DNA from: Hypoxylon rubiginosum
Lineage: Eukaryota > Ascomycota > Sordariomycetes > Xylariales > Hypoxylaceae
Direction: 5' to 3'
NCBI GenBank assembly: GCA_902806565.1
Contig: CADCXA010000012.1
Coordinates: 62,001-126,000, forward strand
DNA: 64,000 nt
Of the stretch, positions 23,701 through 36,981 are shown piece by piece. Under the pieces are notes generated by a model. That model searched no databases, was not told where the DNA came from, and saw nothing but the letters and a program-made list of their open reading frames with translations. A program made the position numbers and the translations under genes. Numbering within the stretch: position 1 is the stretch's first letter; the number at the start of each line of letters is the position of its first letter.

Positions 23701-24765
23701 AGCGTTCTCGTAGGAGAGCCAGTCGGTCTCGTCGGTTCCTTGCTAGGAGTAGAAGATAACTAAGATAGAGGAAGAGCTATGTCTAGGCAGCTTTCAAAGA
23801 CAGCATAATAGGCGGTGTGTAGATGCAAGTCTCCTCAGTGACGCGGTTTGTCTCATGCCGCAACTAAAAGCTGCTATAATTTACGAGTCAAACAAGCAAT
23901 TCCAGTACTAGGAGAAGTCTCAACGCATCAATCCTGCTCTGATAGAGAAAGCAATCCCATAAGATATGCTGTCAGCAGAACAATCATCTGTAGGTGGAAA
24001 AGTACTGTGAACACCTGTGAGATACCTAGGGACCTTCAACTATGAATGTCTCAAGCCTATCGTCTGAAAAAGGCATTACATCTCATCGCATCGAGCATTA
24101 CGAATTATGCATTGAAATATAATTATATTTTATACTACACTGACTCCTTCTGTACTCTACCTGTCTACCTGTAAATGGTCATGATCCCCCTTTCTTGGTA
24201 TCCCCTTTCCCCGTCTATATTAAAACAACAAAAAATCAGATGCTATTATCTCGGCAACGATTTATCTGCTCTATTCTTATAATACCGAAACTAGAGTTCA
24301 TCGAGTTATTCATTTATAAGGTATCTAGTGACTTGGGTAGACAGCTAATCACTGACCATCAACTTGGCGCATTCGAGAGCATCAGATCCATTAGCAACAG
24401 TCCTTGATTAGTTCCTCTACCAAGCGCTCAATTCAGCGCTGTCTACTTAAATACAGGTCTGAAATTCCAGACTTTAATGGCCCCTTAGGCTTTTGATGAA
24501 TTCGGGTGGGTTAGGTGTCTAACATCTCATGGAAGCCGGCTCGATGCGATCGACGAATCGAAAACCTAACTTCAAGTCTCCCAACGTAATCGGAAGCGAT
24601 TGCATCCTAGCCCGGTGTAATCGCTAAACGCGAACAATATCCGCGTTATGATGAACAATATTGCCACCGTAGAACTCATTTCCCTAAACTCCACCCTTAC
24701 CAGCCAAGTCCTTCCCTTCCAGCCACCCATATATCATTTACACTTTGACGGATTAGGAGCTGTAA
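20800..24765. other. 4-kb intergenic region
   Basis: No recognisable gene lies between the 1036-codon gene and the TOR 3' end. It contains several copies of the TACCTAGGTA-type motif (about 20877-20890, 21706-21720, 22585-22613), a tandem run of GCGACTT/GTTGTGG units at about 21868-21915, a T10 tract at 22183-22192 and a polypyrimidine repeat (CTTCTTTTT units) at about 22806-22838. Short frames such as 22872-23117 and 23848-24045 have no family features. The part next to 20799 is probably promoter and leader of the minus-strand gene. Confidence 0.45.
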
Positions 24766-27700
24766 TCACCAGAACGAGCACCATCCAATATAGTGCTGAC
24801 ACAAGTTTTCGAGCTTCGTCGCCTCCATGATGAGCTTGTTCACCTGAGTCACGACGTCCAGCTCGTCACTGGGCTTGAAGTCGCGGCCAGTTAGCTTCTG
24901 GTTCACGCGGTCCAACACCTCAACCGCCCGCGCGTTTTGTATCTCGGCCATCTCGCCGTCACCCTGGCCCGCGCCGTTAACCAGACTAGAATTAGTGCGC
25001 GCCCTGGCTCGGGGTCCGGGAGGCCCTCCGGCGAGTTCTGCCCCGGCAACAGCTTGCTGTGCCGCAAGGAATTCTGATGGAGGATGTTCGGCATCCAATA
25101 TGCTTGGCCTACGGACCCGCTGAGGAGCGCCCGCGCCGAGGGAAGACTCCCTCTCGGAGCGAAAGTTGGGTCCCACAGGTGATGCGGCGTTAGTGAGACG
25201 CCAGGTCAGCAAGGGATCGTGAATGAACTACAAAGTGCCATCATATTAGCAATCTTGAAGTTTCTGACAACGGTATAAGAATAACTTACAGCTTCCAAGA
25301 CAGCCATCACGCTTTCTTTGTTCTCACGAAGCACGCGCATTACATGTTCACATGTGATGCGGAAACTACCTTCGATGTTGCTAACCTCCATTGCGTACGT
25401 GAGCATTCTGGTGAGACGGAACGGAACTCTCTCGGGATACTTGTCCCGCTTCATGGCCACCTCGAAGCAGTCGCCAAAGTCGATATGGATGATCTTTCCT
25501 GTGATGCGGTCGAGCATCAAGTTACTCGGATGTCTGTCACCCAGGCCGAGAATGTAGCCGACCATGCTCATGACGCCTAGACTGCGGGTGTAATTTGTAC
25601 GTCTCTCCAGCCAAGCCTCGGAACTCTTGCTCTTTAGCCAAAGGACTCGGTAAAGATCCTGGCCAGTGGTGTTGTCTAGCGCATAACCAAACACTTCAAC
25701 CTTTTGCATAAGAGTGAGATTATCGTAGTCTGGGGCCATCTGCAACATGATACGGTGCTCTATATTCAGGAGGATCTTTCGGCTTTCACGATACTCGCGA
25801 ATCAGGACGTGCAGGGTGTCACTGTTTGGTACCCAGCCGAGGAGACCTGAATTTTGGCTAAGCGGTATTGCTGGGTATCGCTGGATACCAAGGTGTCGTT
25901 TGTAGCACTCCGAATCGTTGGCGAGCAAAGTGTTACATAGGCCGAACAGCTGCATGACACGTTCATCTTGGCGGATATCTTCGTGCCCCTTTAATAAGAA
26001 AGCATACGAAGTCCCATCGCTTCCGTTTGTGTTCAACTTTCGAGGCCGCTGCTTGGAGTTGATTACGCTGAAGGTGGTCTCAAACGAAAGGATCCGGACG
26101 ATAGGGGCCCCGCTACGGTATGTTCCAGGCACCGCAAGATCTAGATTCTTAGCGGCCAGGAGTTTAGGAGAGCAGTATGCGAGCTCTAGAGACGACATCT
26201 GCGGAAGCTGTCGTCCTATTCGGCGGAACACTTGGTAGTAAAGATCCCACGCTTGATTAAGATCGTTAACGTCGTGACTGCTTTCGTACTGACGGCACCA
26301 TTCCCGGGCCTCCGTAAGATCCCGACCGAAGGTCTGCGCGAAGCTAATTTCACGTAATGTTTCCGGCCCTCGCTCGAGTAGCTCGTGCAACGGCCCAAGA
26401 GTAGCAAACATGCCCTCGATATTGTGATCCCCGAAGTATAGGCGAGATGCTTCCTCAAGTCCCTCATGCCAAAGTTCGTGCCATAGAACCGCGACTCGGA
26501 TGAGCTCATGGCTGACAGTATCAGCCTGCTCGACAAGTTTGGCGCTGTGCGCTCGCATACTATCCATGATCAATGCTGCTGATTTCGACCTTCGGGAGCT
26601 CTGGGCCGACTTCATCGCCACGGTCAGCGGGTAGACCAAGGCTTGGGGGTGATTGCGTCCAACATCCGCAAGAAGATTGTGAATAGATTGGCGCACTCGC
26701 TGGTTGGGTTGGTTGATGCGCGCAATAAGTTGAGGAATCACTTCGAGCCATGTGTCGACACTGACGGTTCCGAAGCCTTGGGTAACCGCTGCGTTCACCT
26801 CACCACTGCCACCATGGGCGAACCATAACGTGAGGAGGCGCAGCGTGTCCTGCAGCGAGCTTCCAGATGACAATGCGATAGACTTAAAGAAGCCTTGAAC
26901 AGCAGGGACCACGTGGTTGATGATAATGGATGCATCTGCTCTCAGAACAGCCCTATCGCCCGGAGATGTGAGGGCTTGCACGATTTCGAAGTTCGCTAAA
27001 GCCCACGCATGCCATGCCTTGTACCATTTCGGATTATACTGGGTGGCTTTTGAGTAGGACGTTAATATCTCCTGGACGTTGTGATGCTGCCAGTCGTTCT
27101 TGTTCAAAGCAACTTGCCACTCTCCCTGCTTGAGGAAGCATTTCGCAAGCAATACCGTCTGGTCTTGGATCATCTTCTGGGTCCTCGAGCTAGGGATACC
27201 AGCTTCCAATCCGCTGTGGAAACCATAGTCATTTATCGGGTCAACCCCATTGGGTGCCGCAGCTTGCATCGAAGCCCTAGCCATCTCAAGATTTTGAGCA
27301 GAGTCCGCCGTAAATCTACTGAGACAGAACAGCGTCCTCTCAGGGTGACCTGTCTGGCGTAACTTCGCTTGTTGGCCATATTCCCAATAGAACTTGAGGA
27401 CGGCATAGACTACTTGAGGGGGGATCCTCGTTGCCGCGCCCTGCTGAGGCTGCCCATTTTGGGTCCAGTGCGGTATAATCGTATCGAGAGACTGATCAGT
27501 GCCGATGAGTTGTTTGAGTGACTTCTCGGCCAATCCCATCCTCCCGGACTTTCGACATAGATTGGCAAATTTAATCCACATATACATGTTCTCCCCTGGG
27601 GTGATGACCAAGCCCCGGAGCCTGAGCATGCGCTGCCACACTTCAACGTTTCTTTGGCAACCCTTGAGGCGGCTCTCCCAGGTGCGACGCATGGTGGACT

Positions 27701-30700
27701 TCTTTTTGTCGTCGGCTTGCTTGTAAACAATGATCTCTTCGAGTTCTGCAAGCATCTGTACCCGAACGATAACTTGGTATGCTCGATTGTACGACTCGCT
27801 TACGAGCGCGCTAAGCTCGGTATCAAGACCCTCCCGCGTCTGCTGGATACACGCTGCAGCTTCTCGGAACTGGTTACGATGCAGCGCCAGTATAGCACCG
27901 AAGAACGAGCGGTCGGGAGAGTGTCGCTTCATTGACTGCAAGTAATTATCCATCGAGTCCCATTTGCCCAAACCCCAAGCCGCCGCGGTAGCCAGAGGGG
28001 CGATACGCCTTTGGACTTCCGGTGCGGAGTTTGCCCATGTGTTGCTGGTCAAACTGGCCAAAGCATCCCACTCGCCGAGGGCGTGTAAACATCGCATTTT
28101 ACCCATAACAATATCGAGAGGGACGGCCTGATCTCTTGGCATTTCCGACTCCCTCTTATTGTAAAATTGTAGGGCCTCTTCCCATCGCTCCAACTTTTCA
28201 AACCAGGTCTCTCGAAGCTGGATGCCATCCTTGTAGAGCTGCGCTTTGCGGAGAATACCGATGGCGGCATCGTACTGCTGGAGCTGGTTATTTATGACAA
28301 TCAAGGCTTCGACTGCTGGTCCGCTTTGGTCCTGCAGGAATTCTAACTCCTTATAATGGAGGGCCTTCGCATATGCGTGACAACGACCGGCCTCCCTACC
28401 GAGAACTCTAATATCAATAGGTAGGGCCTTGTCGTCATGCTCCATGAACTCGGCGAGGTTGAGCAGGAGCCCAAGTAAATCTGGCGGCACATTCTCAGAT
28501 CGTATCGCATTCTCAATGTTCTGGATAAGCTCGTCTTGAAACTGTTCGTAAAGCTCGCTCCAGCACGAGACGAAGGCAGAGTTGAATAACTCTCTTGCGA
28601 GGGGGAGGTGCACGCTACCCAGAATAGCACACGCACGCAGGGCATGATTTGGCGACTCGGTCAGGAGAGTCGTACTAAAACGCCGGAGCCACTCTTGCCA
28701 GTCCTCCTTAGTTGACTTGCCTTTCGTGTCCCAGGCGGCTTTGAGATGTATCGCATTCATCTCCAACTTTTTGTTGCCGAGGTCGGCAAACGATGGCTCA
28801 TCCGACTGATCAATGAACCGCGACTCGGAACTCAGATCTTGCGGCAGGGCTTCTCCCTTCTGTAATTTGCTGACTAGAAGGTCGTAATTTGAATGCTGAA
28901 TCTGGTGCGCCTGCAAGACTTTGGTGACGGTGCTCATGAAATGCAAATAGTCCCGGCCAAGCTGTTGGATCAGAGCGCATAGGGTATCGAGTGCAGCGAC
29001 ACGTAACGACACCTCCCCACCAGAAAGAATCCTCGTCAGTGGATGTATGATTTTAGCCGCGTAATCGTTGAGATTGACCTGGCGAGAGATCTTCCCAACA
29101 GTCTCGATGGCCGATTTCCTCAAGAATGTTGGCTGGCTCTGTTTTTCAAACGTGCGGACGATCACGGGGATGATGAGATGCATGTACTCCTCGCTGCTGG
29201 AGCCGAAGACTAGAAAGGCGTGCAGGACCTTTTCGGAAGGGATCCGCTTAGTGGTCGTATCCTTCTCCAAGATACCAAGCATCCAAGGTAATAGGCCCGC
29301 CAAGTAGATTTTGAACTCTCCTTCCAGGGATCTAGAAATAGCTTCAACCAACGATAATATCGTGGCTAGGAGCGATGCCGGCGCTTCCCAGAACTTGGAG
29401 AGTGTTTCAATAATATCTGGCAAATAGTTCCTGATGTGCTGTCGCACGATACTGACTAGCGTAGCTAGTTGGTTGAAGTACGACTCGACGCGGCCTATAG
29501 GGGAATCGCGGATGACTCGCAAGAACTCGGGAATAATACGATCCAGAAACGACACGCATTCCAGCCCCAGCGTTCGGAATATATTCATGATGGCCTCGAT
29601 GACGGCCGCGTGGTGTGAAACAAGGGAAGTATCCTTCAGTATGTTCAAAAGAGCGTTTATCACTACGGTAGGATAGTACTCCTTGTTGGAGGGGGTAAGA
29701 CCTGACATCATTAGTGAGATATCGGTCATTCGGTTAGACTCGACGCGCCGTTTGGCGTCGGGGGCGCGCTCCTCGACTTGCTGCATGTAATTGTTAGCGT
29801 TCTGTCCAAGTAGTTGGGCCAGATAGGCATTTGATTTTGGGGGAGGTCGAAAAGGTTTAATGGCCTTCATTGACTTCATGAATCCCTTGTATTTCTCGTG
29901 TTTCTTATGATTTGGTACGGCGTCGGACATTTTGTCCGGGTTGAGAGGACTTCCATTCTCATTCGCTGGTCGACGCTTCCGAGAGTAATCGTCTTGGGGA
30001 TTATATACCTGATGTCTGTAGGGATCTAGAGCGCCTAATATACCCATCAATTTGATTGTCTCCTGCCGCAGGGGGCCACGCTGGGGTTCGGTGCGAATGA
30101 TGTGCTGAAGCAGGTCGAGAAGTTCAGGGTATTCGAGATAGGGGTCAATAACGTAGCCGGAGTTGCTGGCCAGCTGACCAAGAGTGTGCAACGCAGCTTC
30201 TCGTTTGACGTTGGAGGATTGGTCTTGTAACGCTTGGATAATGATGGGCATGAGCTTGTCCTTATAGGGGAGCATGTCTTCCCCCCCAACAGTAGCAAGC
30301 TCGCCGATCGCCTTGAGAATGGTGGCAGCGACGGCATGATTGGGGTCGTTGGCCTTCGGGAGAAGCACCGAAATCATAGGCTCGACATATGGCTTGATCA
30401 GTCCCTGCGCGTTCTGAACTAGATGACTAAGTAGTTTTGCGCTCTCCTCTTTGTTGCGTGCGGCATCCGAAAACTCGAGCTCGGTGAGCATCTGTATCAA
30501 TGTCTTACGCAATGAGGGTATCACATAAGCTGGATTGTAACGCGCCAGGCGTCCAATGATTGAGATCGCTACTTCCCTGATATCGAATATTTCGTCGTTG
30601 AGTGCAAAGAAGAGTGTGCGAATGTTCTCAGCTTTCGCGAGATGAGGGTCGAACCGCTCGTCAAGGGCCGCCAGTACCGTCCGCCGTATATTGGACTCTG

Positions 30701-32651
30701 GATCGGACACACCTACAGTTAGTAATTTCTCTATAACGTCGCCAACGACCTGTAATGCATGATAACTCGTTTGGTTGACGATCGGGTCTCGCACGTAGAG
30801 CTGGCAGCATGTGAGGGCAGCTGCCTCGCGGATTTCGCGGTCGTCGTCTTCGACATATTTGATGGCAACATCCCTAACAAATTCGTTAAGAATATGACCT
30901 TCGTCCTATGTTAGCACCTGATATCTGTGATAGAAGATGGAAAGCGTAGTTAGGCGAAGATAGGACGTGATAAGATGGGAATGGTGTGATGGTTGTTAAG
31001 AATTTAGAATACTAGGACGGATTAGCTGTTTACCTGAAAAATCGAAGCTCCCTAATGTGTTTAAGGCCAGCTTCACTTCGGCCTTCCTATGATCATACAC
31101 CTGTGGGTCCTTGGCATCTTTAGGTATGATAGGTACGGACGACAGCGTGTTGGGTATGGGAGCTCCGAGGGGCTTGAAGGGCTCCCCGCATAAGACTTTA
31201 CTGAGCATGTCAAGGAGCCTCTCCTGGATAGTAGCCTTCACTGGAGGTATGTAGAAGGCCATATCCACGAGAGCTTGAGTTAGCTTTGGTGTAAGTTCAC
31301 ATGCAAAAATAGGATCTAGCAAAGCCTCCATATATTTGCTTAGTGTCTGGCCCACTGCAACGGCAAGTCTGCTGATACAGTCGAAGACGGGGTCCACAGA
31401 GCCTCGTCTTCGAGACTGAATGCTAAGACCTTCTCGCACATAGATAAGAACGCCATCGAGGTAGGGCGCAATGGCACTCTTGACCGAATTGGCGATATTA
31501 CCGATAGCCAGAAAAGCGTCATTCCGTTCCTTATCCTTCTTGAGCATACCGGAGAGATAGACCATGAACTTGTGGAGGTAAGTATGGGCAAAGTCGGCTG
31601 GGGAATAGTTGGCCAAGTCAGGAATCAATAAAACAACAGTTTTTCGTATTGTCACATCTCGATGGTCCTTGTGACGGAAGACAATCTCGCACGCCTCCTG
31701 GTAATGGTCCTGCATGTACATGCCGCCTTGCTCAAGGAGCTCTTTGAGTACAAGTAGTGACGCGTGAACGTACTCGATAGTGTTGGTCTTGAGGCCAGCG
31801 ATGGTCTCGGAATACATCTTGGTCATCCATGCTTGCTTCATCTCCTGGTCTCGCTCGCGAATGATGCGAAAACATGCGCTAACTGTCTCGGCAGACGTCG
31901 CACGAATGAGCTGGCGCTGGTCGCGAAGGCCAACCCATATTAGGTCGAAGATGAGACCGACGTAGGCGTACATCAAAGTAGGCGCCATTCGGGCTAGTTC
32001 GCGGAGGACAAGGACAGCACTATATCTCTTCTCCTCCACCCTGTCCGACTGAAGCCATTCCAGAGCAGTCTTGACCTCAGATTCGACCAACTCGGATATG
32101 AGCGACCCACCAGGTCGGCAGAGTTTCCCGAGAGCTACGGCGGCAGGTTGCATAGGCACAATATCTTTTCCCCTCAGGATAGTTTTGAGGTTCGCGGTAA
32201 ACCGAGTATATTTCGCCGTCACGTCGACACCTTCGAAATCGACGAGAGCATCGAGGGCGTAGACGCCGCCTAGTCGTTCGGAGGAATCGTTGCCATGGAG
32301 CATCAAGGTGGTTATCTTGTTGTTGACGGCAAGATAGAAGTTGTTAAACTGATCCGGTTGGAGGTCTGTGTGGAACAGTCGTGAGCTAACCGTAGGCTTG
32401 AAGAAGCAGAGCAACAAGACAGGAACCTATGACAGGTAAACGGACATGATACGCACCTCTATAGGAGAAGTCAACTAGTTCCCTCAGTGATACAGCGGCT
32501 TGCTTTCGTATCTCATCTCCACCCCTGATCGAGTCGCATTAGTTAGCTAAATAGTAAAGACGAGCAAGCACTTGAAAGAGTAGTACCTCGACTTCAGATC
32601 TCGGTTGATGGCATCTAGGGCCTCAATAGCCAGCGCATATTGCTGCGCCAT
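24766..32651 (-). CDS. tor: TOR serine/threonine kinase (target of rapamycin)
   Basis: The nutrient-sensing PI3K-related kinase at the centre of TORC1/TORC2. Five exons, all in phase: 32651-32587, 32524-32457, 32365-31034, 30898-25290 and 25227-24766, giving 2511 residues. The N-terminus is [26 protein letters not shown] repeats cover roughly residues 1-1250 and a FAT region follows to about 1850. The FRB domain starts near [15 protein letters not shown] (about 1965), and the Ser that contacts FKBP12-rapamycin in other TORs is present. The kinase domain has [13 protein letters not shown] (Asp about 2276) and HIDFGDCFE (Asp about 2295). The FATC domain ends in [10 protein letters not shown], the canonical C-terminus. 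A Pro/Arg-rich linker (about 60 residues) sits between kinase and FATC. The exon 3/4 acceptor is AAG at 30899, restoring [14 protein letters not shown]. The gene is divergent from RTF2. No defect is visible. Confidence 0.97.
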
Positions 32652-33481
32652 GATGGGCACCGACTGGATGTGGTTTCGCCCTCGTTAGGTAGCCTTCAGC
32701 CGCGTCGAGGACAGCTTCATGAGCCAACCGCAACTAGATACATCTAGAATAGGGCTGAAGAGGTCTGCGACATTCGATCGCGAATAGACGAAACCAACCA
32801 ACCCAAAATAGAATACAATAACAAAAAGTCGGAGAAGGAGGTGAACAAACGGGTGTCGTCTTATCGTTATTGGGGGCTAGAGGCGGTAAAGATGTTGTTT
32901 GTATACGGTAGGGCGCAAAGTTACTTTTTTGCTCGGAGCTGGAGTTGAGCTCGTGACGGCCGACGGGGGGACGTGACTTGGGTAGAGAGCTGTAAGTTTG
33001 AGGTAGGTGGTGGTCGGATTAAAGGTACAGGTAACTTAGGCTAGGTACATGTGTACCTACTCCTATATGCGCATGAGCGTCATTTAGCACCCAATCATTT
33101 GGCACGGGAGGGTTCGGCAGCTGAAGTGCAACTAAATATAGCGCCTTGGATGTACCTAGAACGTGGAACGTGCAGGTAATAGGTGCTGCCCAACTCATAA
33201 ACTCACAAAAGGTAGCGCACGCATGTCCGAGCTAGCTTTATCTTATCGATAGGTAGTTATGAGCTTCACGCTAATAACGCCACCTTCAATAAGTTCATAC
33301 GTAGAAGGATTGCATCGCATCGCAACATTAAACTCAACCATTTGCATTTCTACCGATTTATCCCACTTACATACGGCCTTCTTTGTCTTGTCTTTTCTTC
33401 CCATATCACCAAATCCACCAACCACACGTACGCCTACACCTCAACCTCCCACCCGATCAGAATAGCCTGTTACCTCATGCT
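32652..33481. promoter_or_regulatory. Divergent promoter region of TOR and RTF2
   Basis: 830 bp between two divergent housekeeping genes. It contains AGGTAC/TACCT motifs around 33025-33062, including a short palindrome (GGTACATGTGTACC). No TATA box or other gene was recognised. Confidence 0.45.
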
Positions 33482-34354
33482 ATGGGTAACGACGGCGGCT
33501 CCATCCCCAAGCGGCGGGAGCTCGTCCGCGAAGCCGCGCGCCTCCCGAACGCCTCGGAGCTCAAGGCCACCGCCCTCGAGAGCCTGACGCACGCGTGGAC
33601 GACGTGCCCGCTATCGGACGCGCCCCTCGACCTGCCGAACACGGTGTCCGACTGGCGGGGGCGGCTCTACAACTACGAGTCGGTGCTGCAGTGCCTGATG
33701 CCCTCGTCGTCTCCAGAAGAGGCCGCGCTGCCCGAGGCGCAGGAGGCCGAGTTCGCGCGCACGGGCATCAAGAGCCTGAAGGACGTCGTGAAGCTCAAGT
33801 TTACGGTACGCGAGGACGAGAAGGACGGCGCGCGCGCCGATTTCGCCACCTGCCCCGTCAGCCTCAAGGAGCTGGGCGCCGCGACTAAGAGCGTGTATCT
33901 GGTGCCGTGCGGCCACGTCTTCGCCGAGGTGGCCATGAGGGAGATCGCAGAGACCGGGGAGAAGCAGTGTCCCGAGTGCAGCACCGGCTTCGAGGAGCGG
34001 GATGTTATACCTATATTATCGACCGACGAGGCAGAGATAGAAAAGCTGGCGAAGCGAGTCGATGACCTAAAGACACTAGGTTTAACGCACAGCTTGAAGA
34101 AAGAAAAGGGTGCCGGCAAGAAGAAGCGCAAGGCGGAAGGGGACGCTAAGGAGAACGGGGCGAATGGCGAGGCGAGAAGAGAGAAAGATGGGAGCAGGGC
34201 GGAAAAGAGCAAGGACGGCAAGAATGGTATCTCGAGCCGGATAAACAACCCAATGACAGCGTCTCTCACGGCCAGGGTACTAGCAGAGCAAGAAGAAAGG
34301 ACTAAGAGGAGAAAGGTCATAGATGCGTATAAAAAGAGCGAGGCCGTAAGATGA
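33482..34354 (+). CDS. rtf2: Replication termination factor 2 (RTF2) family protein
   Basis: 290 residues, no intron. The start is the ATG at 33482 because it opens MGNDGGSIPKRRELV, the near-invariant RTF2 N-terminus; the frame is open further upstream but without family similarity. The RTF2-type variant RING follows: CPLSDAPL early, then ATCPVSLKELG, YLVPCGHVF and KQCPECSTGFEERDVIPI. Behind it is a Lys/Glu-rich disordered tail with a probable NLS (KKEKGAGKKKRKAEG), ending with TERVLAEQEE-like and KRRKVIDAYKKSEA helices. In fission yeast Rtf2 acts at site-specific replication barriers and in splicing; in human cells it is removed from stalled forks. Nuclear location is expected. It is convergent with the glucosidase II beta gene. 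Confidence 0.94.
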   Translation: MGNDGGSIPKRRELVREAARLPNASELKATALESLTHAWTTCPLSDAPLDLPNTVSDWRGRLYNYESVLQCLMPSSSPEEAALPEAQEAEFARTGIKSLKDVVKLKFTVREDEKDGARADFATCPVSLKELGAATKSVYLVPCGHVFAEVAMREIAETGEKQCPECSTGFEERDVIPILSTDEAEIEKLAKRVDDLKTLGLTHSLKKEKGAGKKKRKAEGDAKENGANGEARREKDGSRAEKSKDGKNGISSRINNPMTASLTARVLAEQEERTKRRKVIDAYKKSEAVR

Positions 34355-34587
34355 CAATTCCACCCTCTCTTAATACGTAATAAATGATACCACGAGCCTC
34401 AGAATAGTCTTGATTCCCAATATAACTCTAGCTCGGTCTATTGTTAAATGATTCTCATACCATCCAATTACTTATGTGTATGATTGCCAGTAGTACTGCA
34501 AAGTTCACTGACGCAGGAAATATCATTTTAATATATCTATTAAATTGCATGGCCTTAGGACTACTGGCTTATATATCCAAAATCCCA

Positions 34588-36448
34588 TCATAGTTCGTCT
34601 TTGGCATGCCCTGGCTCTACGACCTCCTCGCAAACCGCAGGGGTGCCCACCTCCATCTTATAAACACACTTCTCTAGCTCGCTGATCCGCCACAGCTCCT
34701 CCGTCTCGGCGCAGGCAAGCCATACGTCAGTCTTCCGGTTCGGGCCATTCCAGCAGCCCTGGCCGTTCTCGTACCTCAGCACCATGCGCTTCCCTCGCCC
34801 GAGCCCCTTGCCGTCGTGGCGCTCCTCCTCGTCCGCCTCGTCCCAGTCGAAGCGGTTGAAGTTGCCCATGGTGGTCTTCCCGCCGCCCTTCTTGCTCTTC
34901 TGGCTCGTCTTGTCCAGCCAGCACAGCTCGTACTCGTACTCGCCGGCTTCGGTGGAGATGCACTTGTCCTTCAGGTAACGGAAAATGTCATCCTTTCCGT
35001 AATCCTTCTCCAAGTCGCGTTGCTGCTCTCCTAGCGTTCGCTTCTTCGAGTTGACATCATTGGCAACTATGTCGTGAGCTTCCCGCGCAGCCTTGACAAG
35101 GCGGGATTCGCTCTTCTCGGAGCCAACATCAGCTAAGATGCCATTCTCGATCAGCCAAATCCGGAGCAGGTTGATCCTGGAATGAAGAAAGTCGCGAAGC
35201 GGGCCAGGAAGGTAAGCCTCAAAGCTGTACACTATAGAAAGTTAGTCAATACCCACAATATCAGCGGGGGTTTTTCTCCTTGACATACGAATGTCTGTAT
35301 CAGTAGCTTCATCCTCCTCAAACTCCTTCCAGTTTATACCGGACTCTTCGCTATCCTCTTTCATAACTTCTTGGATATCTACCTCATTGAGCTGTTCCTG
35401 GGTGTCTCGCTTGGCAGCATAATCTTCCCAGCCCCTGACAGCCTTCTTGACGCCCTCGTCGTTGAAGTTGGGATTGTATTCCTCTTTAAAAGCTGCTAGG
35501 ATGCCTTCCAGCTCCTGGACTTTGTCCTTAAGCTGATTGCGTTCACCCATAACTTTGCTCAGGGCATCACGCAGCTCGTTAACCCTGGTCTTAGCCAGCC
35601 CAGCCAGCACACCGAGTTTGCCGGGCCCTTCATTCTTGACTACCTTGAATCGCTCCTGGCGCTCGACATCATCAAGCTTAGCCTTCAACTCAGCCTGTTT
35701 AACTTCGAGCTCCTTAATCTCCTCAGTGAGGCTGGTAATCTTGACGTCGACACGGCGACGGAGTTCCTTAGACTCCTTTACCATAGTTCGACGGCGCTTG
35801 TTGGCTCGCTCGAGATTCTCTTTCCGCTCTTTCTCGACCCGCCTCCACTCCTTGCCAATTTCCGCACACTTGTTGACGCACTTCACCCCACCAATTTTTC
35901 TGTACTCTTCGCTACCGTCGCAGCAAAGGTCATAATCGCAGACGCCATCGTTCACATACATGAAAGGAACGTAGGCACCAATATGACCTTTGTTCTCGCA
36001 CCAGAAGCCAGGGAGAGCATTCGTCGTGTTCGTGGTGCCGGAGAGAGAAGCAGGTAACGGCTGCTCGGGAGAGAGATGGTCTAATAGCGCACAAGCGGCA
36101 GTTCCAGGCTCGTCGGTGCCGTCAGGACAATCACATGAATTGTCATTGACTTTTGAGGCTGGGATCGTTATGGAAGGGTGACCGATACAGGTAAATGTGT
36201 CTTTGATTTCGTAGAATTTCACAACTAAAGGGTCGTTTTGTTAGCATGAATAGCTAAAATAATATTAAACCACAATTGCTCCAGCTAGAAGCTAGACATG
36301 AGAGACTACGGGGGCGAATTCAGTGATGGACGGAGAGAACAAGACGAAACTAACATTCAGGGCCAACTCCACGTGGCAGAGAACCTGCTGTAACAATCCC
36401 ATTGTGGGCGATGATGCCCAGAAGCACCAAAGCCTGAGATTGGCGCAT
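34588..36448 (-). CDS. gtb1: Glucosidase II beta subunit (ER N-glycan processing)
   Basis: Non-catalytic subunit that retains glucosidase II in the ER and presents N-glycans for trimming of the two inner glucoses. Three exons, 36448-36355, 36224-35289 and 35231-34588, give 557 residues. The N-terminus is a signal peptide (MRQSQALVLLGIIAHNGIVTAG), carried on the first exon; without that exon the protein would lack ER targeting. Two LDL-receptor-class-A-like segments (NSCDCPDGTDEPGTAAC and GVCDYDLCCDGSEEY) follow, then a long coiled coil (about residues 150-300), an acidic stretch, and a C-terminal MRH lectin domain (NFNRFDW, RYENGQGCWNGPNR, ETEELWRISELEKCVYKM). The last four residues are KDEL, an ER retrieval signal. 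The ATG at 36448 is preferred over an upstream in-frame ATG at 36559, which would bury the signal peptide. Confidence 0.95.
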
Positions 36449-36981
36449 CTTCAAGGAATGGAAAGAAACGATGTACTCATGGAAGTCAATTGAGATATCG
36501 ACTAAAGTTAGAGCTGGGAATGGGTAGGCACGTTGGTAGAAACTCGGGAGTGGTGTCAAAAAGTTAACACGAAAGCATCTCCAGAGGTTTGGTCCCCACT
36601 ACTGCACCTGGGGAGCTTGGCAACCTAGCTCCATTACCGGGTGTTTAGCGTTGGAGGGGCCCCCTTGTCTGGCAATTAAGGGGTCTATTGAATACCGGTT
36701 TACAACGATATCGCCATAAAGTGTACTCAACATATGGACTTTTTCTAAGGCTATCCTTCACGAAATACGTAAGAATGACAACCGAGATATGCTTTGGACT
36801 CGATAGGCTACCAGATAGCGAGATCTATAGAACAGCACCCAACTACATTATACAGAGTGTTATAGGAAAGAGTACCTAGGTAGGTAGCCTTGCTCCTGGG
36901 ACATCCTCAACATTTTCATGCTTTTCTGGCAGAACTCAGGTTTAGAAATATTGTGCTCCCTACTCTATACGAGCTCGTGTC
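36449..36981. other. Intergenic region
   Basis: 533 bp containing the glucosidase II beta promoter and the 3' end of the small gene at 36982-37355. One TACCTAGGTAGGTA cluster lies at about 36872-36887. No coding signal was seen. Confidence 0.4.
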
